Under the pieces are notes generated by a model. That model had not been told where the DNA came from. It was given only the letters and a program-made list of their open reading frames with translations, and made no database searches. From CAZCAC01 sp964496575 (GTDB lineage Bacteria > Planctomycetota > UBA1135 > GCA-002686595): 64,000 nt of DNA. The stretch is from positions 13,044 to 77,043 of the forward strand of contig CAZCAC010000032.1 of assembly GCA_964496575.1 (NCBI GenBank), read 5' to 3'. Made by a program: the position numbers and the translations under genes. Shown piece after piece: positions 9,019-18,259 of the stretch (position 1 is the first letter of the stretch; every line of letters starts with the position of its first letter).

Positions 9019-12000
9019 TCAGTCGATGGAGAGCTCCTGTGATTCCCCCGGCGCGATCTCGAGCTCGTACACGCTGGGCCACCCGGGCGGATCATCGGGA
9101 TCGTCGCCTTCCCCGCGCGCGTGCAACGTGCAGCGACCCGCGGGCACACGATCGAGGTGGAAGGTCCCGGACGGGTCCGGCTCGAGGGGAACAACGGCGA
9201 AGACCGAGGGCTCGAGGTGCGAGACCAGGCAGAGGGGCCTGCCCGCGTTCGCCGCTCCCACGCGGCCCGTCAGGCTCGCGGTCTCGAAGGTCAGGTCGCT
9301 GACGTTGTCCCCCCGCTCGAGGGAGAGGTGGCTCACGAGGATCAGATCATTGGACGAGCTCCCCGCCGAGTAGACGACGAGCCAGTACTCGCCGACCGTC
9401 CGGTCGTCCCCGAAGTCGAAGCCGCCGTCTGCGTCGAGGTCACGCACCTCCTTGCCGAATCGGCGGGTGAACCACGGAACGTCGGCCGGACTGAGGCAGG
9501 CCGAGAACGACGCGGCCGGCTCACCGTCGAGGAGCACGGATCCGCGCAGACCCGCACACTCGTGGCCGGTCAGGTCGAGGTCGAGCCGGGTGACCCGTCC
9601 CTCGAAGACCTCGCAGTCGAAGGGGAAGACGAAGTCCTCCTCGTACTCCCGCCGCTCGATGGCGCTCACCCGAAGCCGCGGGCTGCCCGACGAAGGGCTC
9701 GGAGTGGCGCGCACCATCCAGGATCCCGGAGTCAGGCCGTCGTGGCGGAACCAGCCTTCGGCATCGGTGCGCGCCTCGTGCACGCGCATGTCGCCGCGGC
9801 AGAAGCGCACGACGACTCCGGCCGGGCTCACTCCCGCGGGTGTGCGGACGAGACCCTCGATCGCGCCCCCCGCGGTCAGGACGAGGTCGATCTCTTCCTC
9901 GCGCCGTCGATCGAGCTCCAGCGGGCCGTGCTCCGTCGCCGCCCAGCCCTCGGCCTCGGCGAAGAGCACGTAGGAGCCGGACCTCTCGATGTGCATGACG
10001 AAGGCACCGTCGCTTCCGGTCATGACCCCGACGAGGCCCTGGCCGTCGAGCCGCGCGGGAAAACCCTGGAGCCAGTCGACGGCGCGGGGATTCCGCCTGC
10101 GGATCAGCTGTACGCGCCCGTTCGCGACCGGCTCTCCCCCCGCTCGCAGATGCCCGCGCAAGGCCGCCAGGCGCTCCAGGGTGCACGCGAGCTCGCGCTC
10201 GGGGCCGGGTGTGATGGGACCGACGTCGTGACGTGCGTAACCCGCGGCGCGGACCGATACCAGGTAGGGCCGATCGGGAGTGGGCACCTCGGCCAGACCG
10301 TCGGGCTCGCCGAACTCGCCGTAGAAGGTGGGGAAGATCTCGCCCGCCGGAGCGATGCGCACCGCGAACGCGGAGACCGGCTCACCCTCCTCGTCGACGA
10401 CGACGAGCCGCAATGGGCTCGGTGCACGCAGCGCCAGGACGATCCCGTCCGTGCCACCGACCACCTTGTCGGTGGTGGTGACGCAGCCGAGCTCGTCGGT
10501 GGGATCCGAGGCGCGGACGTACCACTCCTTCCTCGCAGGAACCGTGAGGAGAAAACGCCCGTCGGCCCCGGAGTGGCCGAACTCGGCGAAGTCGAGCTCC
10601 TCCTCGTCGGGTCCCGCGCAGGCGAGCAGCGCGCCTTCGAAAGGTGTCCCGTCGGGGCGGAGGACGATGCCTCCCAGTCGATTCTCGAGCGGCAATTCGC
10701 GCAGGACGAGTTGCAGCCACGGTTGTTCGCTCGTCGGATCGATCGAGAGCTCCTCCGAGTGCGACCAGACCCGACCAGGAGCCCCGGTCCAGACGCGCCA
10801 GCGGCCTTCCGGCAGCGAGGTCAGGGCGAACTCTCCACGCGCGTCGGTGCGGGTCTCCTCGGCCCACGAGTGGTGATCGGGTCCCCAGAGAGTCATCGCC
10901 TCGCGCGCGCGAACGTTCGACCGGGGCACCACCGCGCACACCGATGCTCCCGATACCGGTCGACCGCTCTCGTCGATGACGACGCCGGCGACGGCGCCGA
11001 CGGGAACCAGGCGCAGGGTGCCGAGCTCACGCACCGGCGACCCGTCGAAGGGCTCGAAGATCTCGCGAGTGGTGTGACCCGGCGCCGTGGCGGTGAAGCC
11101 CAGCCACGGCGACGCCTCGTTCGCGGCGATCGCCGCGGCGTTCGACAGGCTCGCGGCGACGGCCTCGAGGATCCGCTGCTGCGCGGTCTCGACGAGCTCC
11201 AGCTCGACCCGGCCGTCGCGGTCGGCCTGCACGGGCTCGAGGGCGTCGCCGAAGGCGGCGAAGCGCGCGCCGGGGAGCGGCTGGTCATCGGCCCCGAGGA
11301 TGCGCGCGCGGACGGTGACCGTCGGGTACACGGCTGCCGAGGTCGCCGGTTCTTCCGCCGCGACCGCCGCACGACCGGTCTCCGTCGACTCCTCGCGAGT
11401 GCTCGAACCCCCGACCGGCGGGGGGGCATGCGGACCGGCCGATGACGAGGGGAGGCCCGCCAGCTCCTCCATCGGTTCCGGCGGCGTCGACTCGGTGAAG
11501 CTCGTCCGGAAGGCGACGAGTCCGAGGGCGACGAGGACCAGGGCGGTGATGATCTTGGCTTGCGTGCTCATGAGCAGTGCTCCCGAGAGGACCGAAGTCG
11601 TGCCGACCGTCATCCCGGGGGATCGCGTCAGCGGAAGGAGAGCCATGAGCCAGGCGGAGCGGTCGCCGTCGTGGTCGTCGTCGAGGCGCCCGCGGAGCTG
11701 CTCGAGCCCGCGGGAGAGTCGCTTCCGGACCGCGGCGGGCGAGACCCCCTGACGCTCCGCGATCTCGCGCGCGTTCAGGCCGTCGAGGTAGCGGTGGAGG
11801 ATCGTCGAGCGGTACGGTTCATCGAGCTTCATCACCAGCTCGCTCATCCGCTGCTGCATCGCGCCGCGCCCGATGACGTCCCGCACCTCGTCGCGCGCAT
11901 CGGCGGCGAGCTGCTCCCGATGTGCCCGGCGCCGCTCGCCGCGCACCAGCTGACGCGCCAGCGTGCGAGTCACCGACGCCAGCCAGCGGTGCAGCCCCGG

Positions 12001-12168
12001 GCCGACCACCGCCTGTCGCGGGGGCCGCTCCATCGCGACCAGCAGTGCCTCCTGGGCCACGTCCTCCGCGGCATTCTGATCCCGGAGCAGACTGCGGGCG
12101 AGGCCCTGGACCCAGCCCATCTGCGCGAGGAGGTCCTCCTCCCGGATCGTCCGATCAACCCGTCTCAT
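9019..12168 (-). CDS. ECF-type sigma factor fused to a transmembrane helix and carboxypeptidase-regulatory-like repeats
   Basis: A 1049-residue fusion. Residues about 8-80 form sigma region 2 (DQNAAEDVAQEALLVAMERP), and 105-162 form region 4 (DGLNAREIAERQGVSPAAVR). A single hydrophobic helix is at about 205-222, and the remaining 800 residues are a series of beta-sandwich units of the CarboxypepD_reg/Cna-B kind. These show recurring G-x-V-x-D-x-x-G-x-P-V motifs such as GVVIDESGRPVSGASV. The arrangement places the sigma domains in the cytoplasm and the repeats outside, so the protein looks like a membrane-tethered sigma factor that could sense extracytoplasmic signals. Release by proteolysis is only an inference. 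One uninterrupted frame supports a real fusion. Confidence 0.88.
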   Translation of the reverse strand: MRRVDRTIREEDLLAQMGWVQGLARSLLRDQNAAEDVAQEALLVAMERPPRQAVVGPGLHRWLASVTRTLARQLVRGERRRAHREQLAADARDEVRDVIGRGAMQQRMSELVMKLDEPYRSTILHRYLDGLNAREIAERQGVSPAAVRKRLSRGLEQLRGRLDDDHDGDRSAWLMALLPLTRSPGMTVGTTSVLSGALLMSTQAKIITALVLVALGLVAFRTSFTESTPPEPMEELAGLPSSSAGPHAPPPVGGSSTREESTETGRAAVAAEEPATSAAVYPTVTVRARILGADDQPLPGARFAAFGDALEPVQADRDGRVELELVETAQQRILEAVAASLSNAAAIAANEASPWLGFTATAPGHTTREIFEPFDGSPVRELGTLRLVPVGAVAGVVIDESGRPVSGASVCAVVPRSNVRAREAMTLWGPDHHSWAEETRTDARGEFALTSLPEGRWRVWTGAPGRVWSHSEELSIDPTSEQPWLQLVLRELPLENRLGGIVLRPDGTPFEGALLACAGPDEEELDFAEFGHSGADGRFLLTVPARKEWYVRASDPTDELGCVTTTDKVVGGTDGIVLALRAPSPLRLVVVDEEGEPVSAFAVRIAPAGEIFPTFYGEFGEPDGLAEVPTPDRPYLVSVRAAGYARHDVGPITPGPERELACTLERLAALRGHLRAGGEPVANGRVQLIRRRNPRAVDWLQGFPARLDGQGLVGVMTGSDGAFVMHIERSGSYVLFAEAEGWAATEHGPLELDRRREEEIDLVLTAGGAIEGLVRTPAGVSPAGVVVRFCRGDMRVHEARTDAEGWFRHDGLTPGSWMVRATPSPSSGSPRLRVSAIERREYEEDFVFPFDCEVFEGRVTRLDLDLTGHECAGLRGSVLLDGEPAASFSACLSPADVPWFTRRFGKEVRDLDADGGFDFGDDRTVGEYWLVVYSAGSSSNDLILVSHLSLERGDNVSDLTFETASLTGRVGAANAGRPLCLVSHLEPSVFAVVPLEPDPSGTFHLDRVPAGRCTLHARGEGDDPDDPPGWPSVYELEIAPGESQELSID

Positions 12169-12406
12169 GGTTCCCGTTCAGGGCCGCTGCGGACGCCGAG
12201 TGTGACGGGAATCCGAGAATCCGGCGGGAGAAGGGCTTCGCGTCGGGCATGGAGAACGATGGGGACGATACCAGCAGCTGGCCCTCGGGTTACGCGATTC
12301 GTCTGTCGGCGGGCACCGGTCGCCACGAGCCCGATCCCAAGCGGCCGGGCCACGCGAGGACTCGCATGACCCGGCCTCGGCGGAGAATCCGCCAGACACC
12401 TGCCAC

Positions 12407-12709
12407 CTATTCGGTTTCCGGGGGCGGTTCGCCCTTCCAGGTGATCTCCGTGGTGCTGAATCCGAACAGCTTGTTCAGGACGCCGAGGATCGAGTGCCAG
12501 TCGCTCGGTGAGCTCCGCACGGAGATGACCTCGGCGCCTTCGGGGACCTTCGCCCAGGCGGCGTCCCGGTCGTCGCCGGGGATGTTCAGGCCGACCAGGT
12601 GGAACGTCTCGGCGTGGACGGTGTACGTGTCGTCGGTCTGGCGCACTCCGACACAGCCGGTGAACAGGGGAATCAGCAACAACGAGGGAAACAGACAGCT
12701 CTTCATCAT
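12407..12709 (-). CDS. Small lipoprotein of unknown function
   Basis: 100 residues beginning MMKSCLFPSLLLIPLFTGC, a lipoprotein signal with lipobox LFTGC. The mature part has the pattern VHAETFHLVGLNIPGDDRD followed by VPEGAEVISVRSSPSDWHS and LNKLFGFSTTEI. It resembles a class of small bacterial lipoproteins with no assigned function. It stands alone, with 238 bp of apparently non-coding DNA downstream and a 343-bp gap upstream. Coding is supported by the signal peptide and the conserved-looking amphipathic pattern. Confidence 0.7.
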   Translation of the reverse strand: MMKSCLFPSLLLIPLFTGCVGVRQTDDTYTVHAETFHLVGLNIPGDDRDAAWAKVPEGAEVISVRSSPSDWHSILGVLNKLFGFSTTEITWKGEPPPETE

Positions 12710-13052
12710 TCAGTCCTCGAGATCGGGGTAGGGGTGGAGGCTCCGGCCGGGGACGGGAAGTCCGTGACTCGGGGGTCTCGAATCCCCGCGCCTTCCCGAG
12801 TGCCCTGCCAAGGCCGATGCCGTTCTTCTCTCGAAGCCCCAGGGGAGGGCGCGGCGAGGGCCACGGGCTCTCTGCACAAAAACGTCCGAGGCGGCGATCC
12901 TTACGTTCTCGCCGGCTCGGGGGCGTCCCCCCGCCGAAGCTGGATCCCGTCCAGAGCCGCTGCTATGGTCCCCGGAGCCCGATCGAGTGGACCTCTGGTG
13001 ATGTACATGGAACCGTCGGGCCGAATGGCGCGCCATCGGGAGTACTCGCACC
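12710..13052. other. Divergent intergenic region with a tRNA-like hairpin
   Basis: This 343-bp gap separates the minus-strand lipoprotein from the plus-strand RDD gene and must hold both promoters. No open reading frame looks coding. It contains an imperfect stem, ACTCGGG (12767-12773) with CCCGAGT (12795-12801), and a nested GGG/CCC stem around TCTCGAAT. This recalls a tRNA acceptor plus T arm, but no anticodon or D arm can be built. Confidence 0.4.
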
Positions 13053-15272
13053 ATGGACCATCACTTCGTCTCGGATACCTGCACCCGGTGTGGGGAGGCT
13101 CGGGAGAGCGTCGGGGAGTCCTCCGTCTGCTCCGGCGGATACGAGGAGGAGCCGCGAGTGCCGGAGGTCGTCCTGGCTTCGCGGTCCGATCGCTTCGTCG
13201 CTCAGGTGCTCGACGCGATCGTAGCGGTGGGACTCTCGGTCGCCCTGTGGGTAGGGCTCGGCCAGCTCCTCGGCGGCGAACAGTCCGTCGTGCTGGGGTT
13301 CATGGGGCTCTTCTACTACCGCCTCATGTGCGACGGCTACTCCGGCCGGAGCATCGGCAAGCGCGCCCTGCGCATCCAGGTCATTCGCCGGGAATCGGAC
13401 ACCGCCTGCGGCTTCGGGGGTTCCCTGGTGAGGAACCTCTCGCTCTGGATGTTCGGCATCTTCGACGTGCTCTTCATCCTCGGCGGCAACAAGCGGCGCC
13501 TGGGTGACTACATCGCGGGGACCACCGTCATCAAGGTGTCGGCGCGCACCAGGCCGCGAAAGCTCTCACCAGCGACCCTCGCGCGAGCGGCGCATCACCT
13601 GGTTCACGTCGTGGTCCTCGGCGGGATCGCCGCTCTGATCCTCCAGGTACACCGATCGGTCTTCCATTCCGATGTCCATGTCTTCAACGACTCGCCGATT
13701 CCGGTGGAGGTCCGGATCGGGGAGCACACGCGGCAGCTCGCCGCCGAGGAGAGAGTTAAGATCGAGAACGTCGGAGTCGGGGATCACCACCTCAGGGTCA
13801 GCGGTCTCGACGGAGAGGTGATCGAGGAGCAGGATGTGACGATTCCCGGGGGCAACGACCTCGTGGCCTACAACGTCCTCGGGGCCGCGCCGATCTTTCT
13901 CATGGAGCAGATCTACGGAGATGAAGGCGACGGCCTTCCCGAACCGGACTACATCGACTTGTCGGGAACGCGGTGGGTGACGCGCGAGGACGTGGGGTAC
14001 GTCCTGAGGGATGCCCCCGATGAAGTCTACGTCGGCTTCGGCGAGACGTACCGGTCGATCTGGACGTTCGACCAGGAGAGCGGCGGCTGGAGGACCAGCC
14101 TGGCGAACATGGGGATTCAGGATCGCTACGAGGAGCTGGAGAGTCTCGCCCGGGGGATCCTGGAGCACGCGGGCGAGGGCGAGTCCGTGACCCTCGACGT
14201 CCTGGGCGCGGTGGAGGTCGAAGGACCGTACGAGCTCTACGTGGAGCTGACCGAGGGCGCCCTGGAGCGCTTCCCCGGGAGTCTCGGTCTCCATCGGATG
14301 AAGCAGGACCAGCGGCTGTGGTACGGCGAGGTAAGAGAGCTCCGGGACGCGTACTCCGAGCTCTTTGCGGAGAGCCCCGACTCCGCCGACCTGGCGTACC
14401 TCGCTGCGCGCCTGATGCCCCCCCTGGAAGCGCTGGAGGAGACCGTGGCCCTGCTCGAGCGCTTCCCCGAGAGTCCGGAGCTGCTCGAGCTGCGGGGCTG
14501 GGCCCTCCACCAGCTCGGTGAGTTCGAGCGAGCGCGGCCGTTCCTCGAGCGGGCCCTCGACGCGCAACCGAGGTGGACCCTCGACCTCGTCGAGACCGCG
14601 GCGGGCAACCTGCTCGCCCTGGGACGGGGGAAGGATGCGCGCGACCTGATCCGCGACTTCGAGAAACGTGTCGCCTCGACGAGTCGCGAGTTCGCCGTTC
14701 TCTCCGCCCGCGTCCATTTCGCAGGCGGGAGAACGAAACAGTCGAAGTCCACCATCCGGGTGCTGGAGGCGCGCTACGGGATCTACGACTGGGACACCGA
14801 GCTGGTGATGTGGTTGCGCGGTGGCGGTACGGCAACCCCCGAGCTCGATGCGGCCAGCGTCGAATACGAAGGACTTCGCTCCGCCCTGACCGTGGCCCAG
14901 GCCCTCGAGCGAGGTCCGGAAGAGGCCCTCGCGGCACACCGGGGCGCGGAGGTCTTCGCATCCAAGTACCTCGACTCTCCCCGACTCGTGGCCTTGGCCT
15001 GTGCCTACCTCGCCGAGGGCGAGCGCGCTGAGGGAGAAGAGCTGCTCGGCGAGGTGTGGGTTCCGGCGCACGTGCTCGAGAGCACCGTGCTCGAGCCCGG
15101 CGAGAACCCACACGCCCCCGAGCTCTCCTGGGAGATTCGTGCCGTGCTCGAGCTCTTCGAGGGTCTGAACTTCGCGCCGGGCAGCCCCGAGCGCGCGGAG
15201 CACTTCGAGCGCGCACGGACCATGGACTTCATGAAGGGGATCGCCTGGCGGGCCGCCGAGCAGTGGAAGTGA
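13053..15272 (+). CDS. RDD-family membrane protein with TPR-like C-terminal half
   Basis: A 739-residue protein. It begins with a short Cys-containing segment, CTRCGE (C10, C13), of zinc-ribbon character. Residues about 45-165 form an RDD domain: SDRFVAQVLDAIVAVG, YRLMCDGYSGRSIGKRALRIQV and RRLGDYIAGTTVIKV. A further helix at about 183-200 leads to a long soluble region. It has a beta-rich segment, then helical repeats resembling TPRs (for example PELLELRGWALHQLGEFERARPFLERALD). GGGAG precedes the ATG at a reasonable spacing. RDD domains occur in transport-related and unassigned membrane proteins, so the specific role is unknown. Confidence 0.85.
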   Translation: MDHHFVSDTCTRCGEARESVGESSVCSGGYEEEPRVPEVVLASRSDRFVAQVLDAIVAVGLSVALWVGLGQLLGGEQSVVLGFMGLFYYRLMCDGYSGRSIGKRALRIQVIRRESDTACGFGGSLVRNLSLWMFGIFDVLFILGGNKRRLGDYIAGTTVIKVSARTRPRKLSPATLARAAHHLVHVVVLGGIAALILQVHRSVFHSDVHVFNDSPIPVEVRIGEHTRQLAAEERVKIENVGVGDHHLRVSGLDGEVIEEQDVTIPGGNDLVAYNVLGAAPIFLMEQIYGDEGDGLPEPDYIDLSGTRWVTREDVGYVLRDAPDEVYVGFGETYRSIWTFDQESGGWRTSLANMGIQDRYEELESLARGILEHAGEGESVTLDVLGAVEVEGPYELYVELTEGALERFPGSLGLHRMKQDQRLWYGEVRELRDAYSELFAESPDSADLAYLAARLMPPLEALEETVALLERFPESPELLELRGWALHQLGEFERARPFLERALDAQPRWTLDLVETAAGNLLALGRGKDARDLIRDFEKRVASTSREFAVLSARVHFAGGRTKQSKSTIRVLEARYGIYDWDTELVMWLRGGGTATPELDAASVEYEGLRSALTVAQALERGPEEALAAHRGAEVFASKYLDSPRLVALACAYLAEGERAEGEELLGEVWVPAHVLESTVLEPGENPHAPELSWEIRAVLELFEGLNFAPGSPERAEHFERARTMDFMKGIAWRAAEQWK

Positions 15273-15590
15273 GCCGACACCGCTGGAGCCCCGACCTCGG
15301 TCGGGGGTTCCAGCGACCCGATCATCGACGGTGACTGGATCACGCCCGGCACGCACATCAACGGCGTCGGCTCTCACGCGCCGGCGACGCGCGAGATCGA
15401 CGCGAAGACGCTGAACAAGTCGCGCGTGGTGTGCGACCGCGTCGACGCGTGCAAGGCCGAGGCGGGCGAGCACGCCGACGAAATCACTCTCTTCAAGTCG
15501 GTGGGCCTGGCGATCCAGGACATCTCCGCGGCGTACCACGTCTACACCCGGGCGCAGGAGACGGGAACGGGGATCGACTTCGAGTTCTGA
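15273..15590 (+). pseudogene. Ornithine cyclodeaminase/mu-crystallin family relic (C-terminal fragment)
   Basis: From about 15315 the frame encodes DGDWITPGTHINGVGSHAPA and TREIDAKTLNKSRVVCDRVD, followed by EITLFKSVGLAIQDISAAYH and the TGA at 15588. This is the unmistakable C-terminal pattern of ornithine cyclodeaminase-like NAD-dependent enzymes. There is no start codon and no N-terminal two thirds. Between KAEAGE and EITLFKSVG about 35-40 residues present in normal family members are missing, so there is an internal deletion as well. The relic lies in frame directly after the stop of the RDD gene and ends 3 bp before the convergent rbfA-like gene. Confidence 0.82.
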
Positions 15591-15593
15591 TCC

Positions 15594-15944
15594 CTACTTC
15601 GGCGGCCACTCCGCCCAGCTCAGGGGGTCGGGGACGTAGGTCAGGTCGGGCAGCTTCTTCAGATTGAGGGCCGGGGCGAGCTCGTCGTGGATGTAGCCGC
15701 CCGCCTCGGCGATCAGCGCTCCCGCCTCGCCGCCGTTGGTGAAGCCCGCCGTCTCCGGGTCGGCGCTGATCGCGGGCGCGTAGTAGACCCGGAAGTGCTG
15801 GGTCCCCGAGCCCACCTCGACGCGGAGGATGTCCAGCTGCTGGAGGCTCTCGTCCTCGGCCCCGGAGAAGATCAGCGAGAGCTCCTGGAAGATCGCCTTG
15901 GCCAGCTGCTGCTCGCGAATGTGCCGCCTGGAGGGATGAGACAT
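15594..15944 (-). CDS. rbfA: Ribosome-binding factor A-like protein
   Basis: 116 residues from ATG 15944, which has an AGGGAG ribosome binding site; an ATG at 15974 lacks one. The protein begins MSHPSRRHIREQQLAKAIFQ. Near the end it has AGGYIHDELAPALNLKKLPD, the pattern of RbfA, where the last helix is followed by LKxxPxLxFxxD. RbfA binds the 30S subunit and helps mature 16S rRNA during cold adaptation. The usual neighbours nusA, infB and truB are absent, and the central part of the domain is divergent, so the gene symbol is given with caution. Confidence 0.65.
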   Translation of the reverse strand: MSHPSRRHIREQQLAKAIFQELSLIFSGAEDESLQQLDILRVEVGSGTQHFRVYYAPAISADPETAGFTNGGEAGALIAEAGGYIHDELAPALNLKKLPDLTYVPDPLSWAEWPPK

Positions 15945-16118
15945 GTCGAGATTCTCCCTCGTTCCCGCCGACATTCAAGGAGCGAGCCCGGGTCCCCGGC
16001 CGCCACGAATGCCGCTGGGCACATTCTGGCGAGACGGCGAGTCACCCGGAAGGCTGCCCGCGGTACCAGAGGGCGGCCGTGGTATGGGGTCTGGCCCACT
16101 CGCGAAGACCGTGGTTCG

Positions 16119-18011
16119 ATGCGCCTCATGGAGAGTCCATTGATTCGATATCTGCTGCTCGCCTGCTCGCTCCTCCTCCTCGCCGCTCCGGGCCGGACCC
16201 AGGAGCGCTCGACCGACGAACTCCTCCAGGAGGTCCTCGCCGCTCCGGAGAAGGCCTCACCGGACCTCTTCGAGGCGATTGCGAAACCGGGTGATGCCGA
16301 AGCGATGGCCGCGTTGAAGCAGTGCCTGAAGGCGGTCATGAGTCCGCGGTCGACCGAGGACATCGTGTGGGCGTTCCGCCACTTCGACCAGGACAAGGTG
16401 CGTCGGGTGGACGCGCTGATGACGCTCGAGGACCTCGCCTGGAACCGGTGCCTCGCCCATCTCGACGTGGACGAGGTGCGGCGAGAGAGACGCAGCAACT
16501 CCTGGGCCGGTGAGGGATACAGACTGGTATCGCGCGCCGCGGCTCGGACTCTACGGACCTTCGGCGAGCACGCGAATTCGATCCTGGAGGAGATCCTGCG
16601 CGAACACCATGACCCGGTGGTGCGGCAGATCGCGATCGGCGGGCTGGTCGGGGAGCTCGCGCGAAGGGGTACCAGGGATGAGCTGGAACTGATCCTCGAG
16701 CACTACCGGCCGGACGTGTCGGGGACCTTCCAGACGGGGGTCCTGTGCCTGCGCACCTTTTCCATCGAGGTGGCGCAGAAGCGCCTGATGAGGGCGGTCG
16801 ACGACCAGCGGCTGGACGACGACGTCCGTGCCATGGCCCTGACGGCGCTAGTCGACGACAAGGGGAAGAAGATCGATCGTCTCCTCGTCAAGCAGCTCCG
16901 GGGCAAGGTCCCGCTGCTGCAGCAGAAGGCGGCGAAGATGCTCAGCGCCCGGGGCGTGACCGGGCACGAGAAGGAGCTCGCGCGCGTCGTTCGGGGAAGG
17001 ACCCTGAACGGGCGGGCGGCGAGGTACGAGGCCCTGCTGGCGCTGGCTGCCGCCCTGAATGCGCAGCGGAAGACCGACGAGTTGCGCGATTTGCTGTTCG
17101 AGGCCGTCGAGAACGATCGCTTCGAGCTGCGCCTCGGCGCCGTGGCGGCACTTCCCCTCCTGAACGAGGTCGCCGCCCGCGAGCACCTCGTCGGGCGAAT
17201 CCGCGACATCAACCCCGAGGTGCGCCTCGGGGCGATCGACTCGGTTCTCGAGCTGCGCCTGAAGGAGGCGATCCCCAACCTGATCGAGCGCGTCGAGCGG
17301 GACAGCGCGCGGATCCGCCGGCGCGCACACGACGCGCTCGAGCTCCTCACCGGAATCGACCACGGAGAAGGGACGCGGTGGCGGAAGTGGTGGGACGCGG
17401 AAGGGGAGCACTTCGTCCCGCCCTCGCTCGCCGAGGCCGAGGCGGCCCGGGCGAAGCGCGCGAAGAACCGCGCCGAGAGCCCCACGCGGGCGACCTTCTG
17501 CGGCATCCCGATCGAGAACGACCGGCTGATCTTCCTCGTCGACCGGAGCGGTTCGATGGGGCTGACCTACCGCGGGGGGGGCACGTGCTGGGAGTGGGCC
17601 CGAGCCGAAATCGGGCGATTGCTGGCCGACCTGCCCGGTCGAGTGAAGGTCAACCTGGTCTGGTTCGAGGAGATGGCCCGATCGTGGCGACGCGAGCTCA
17701 CCACCCTAGACGACAAGACCCGGGCCGACCTGACCCGTTTCCTCGACTCGTACCGGCTGATGGGACTGGAGACGAATCTCCACGCCGGGCTGATGATGGC
17801 GCTCCGCGACCCGAACGTGGAGACGATCGTGTTCCTGACCGACGGGTATCCGACCACGGGAGCGATCGTCAGCCAACGAGGGATTCTCGCCGCGCTCCGC
17901 GTCGAGCTCGAGCTGCGCCACGTCGTCGTGCACACCGTTTCGGTCGCCGGATACTCGGAGTTCCTGGAGAAGATCGCCGAGGCGACCGGGGGAGAGTACC
18001 GGGAGCTTTGA
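16119..18011 (+). CDS. Secreted HEAT-repeat protein with C-terminal von Willebrand factor A domain
   Basis: 630 residues from ATG 16119 (ATG 16128 is also possible), with a signal peptide ending near AAPGRTQ. The middle consists of alpha-helical HEAT-like repeats (LREHHDPVVRQIAIGGLVGE, RLGAIDSVLELRLKEAIPNL). From about residue 468 a vWA domain starts. It has a full MIDAS set: DRSGSMG at about 475, METNLHAG supplying the Thr, and FLTDGYPT supplying the Asp. The domain should bind a divalent cation and a protein ligand. The combination suggests a scaffold or adhesion protein of the periplasm or surface, and the partner is unknown. Confidence 0.85.
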   Translation: MRLMESPLIRYLLLACSLLLLAAPGRTQERSTDELLQEVLAAPEKASPDLFEAIAKPGDAEAMAALKQCLKAVMSPRSTEDIVWAFRHFDQDKVRRVDALMTLEDLAWNRCLAHLDVDEVRRERRSNSWAGEGYRLVSRAAARTLRTFGEHANSILEEILREHHDPVVRQIAIGGLVGELARRGTRDELELILEHYRPDVSGTFQTGVLCLRTFSIEVAQKRLMRAVDDQRLDDDVRAMALTALVDDKGKKIDRLLVKQLRGKVPLLQQKAAKMLSARGVTGHEKELARVVRGRTLNGRAARYEALLALAAALNAQRKTDELRDLLFEAVENDRFELRLGAVAALPLLNEVAAREHLVGRIRDINPEVRLGAIDSVLELRLKEAIPNLIERVERDSARIRRRAHDALELLTGIDHGEGTRWRKWWDAEGEHFVPPSLAEAEAARAKRAKNRAESPTRATFCGIPIENDRLIFLVDRSGSMGLTYRGGGTCWEWARAEIGRLLADLPGRVKVNLVWFEEMARSWRRELTTLDDKTRADLTRFLDSYRLMGLETNLHAGLMMALRDPNVETIVFLTDGYPTTGAIVSQRGILAALRVELELRHVVVHTVSVAGYSEFLEKIAEATGGEYREL

Positions 18012-18259
18012 ATTGCGCGGGAGGCGCCGACCTCGCCAGGTCCTTCCCTTCCTGTAGGCGAGATCGTGGCTCGAGGCCAGCGTGCCGAGGAGTGGCGCCA
18101 CTCCCCATCACTCTGGTGTAGTCGTCCACGGGATCGCCGAGCATTCCCGGTGTCCGCGTGGTTTCGACATGCGGTGTCGGCCATACTCTGGCCATCGATA
18201 CACTCGCCCGCGGATAGCGGCTTTCCCCGCTCTCATCGGACCTTGCCACCGACCTCACC

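Noticed and set aside
12760..12810. tRNA-like sequence, with a T-arm-like GGGG..TTCGA..CCCC on the minus strand and a 7-bp acceptor-like stem.
   Set aside because: No D arm, anticodon arm or correct spacing can be drawn in either strand, and the T stem has a mismatch next to the loop.
18179..18193. GGCCA-TACTC-TGGCC inverted repeat before the first shared-domain gene.
   Set aside because: A 5-bp stem in GC-rich DNA is expected by chance, and no partner site was found.
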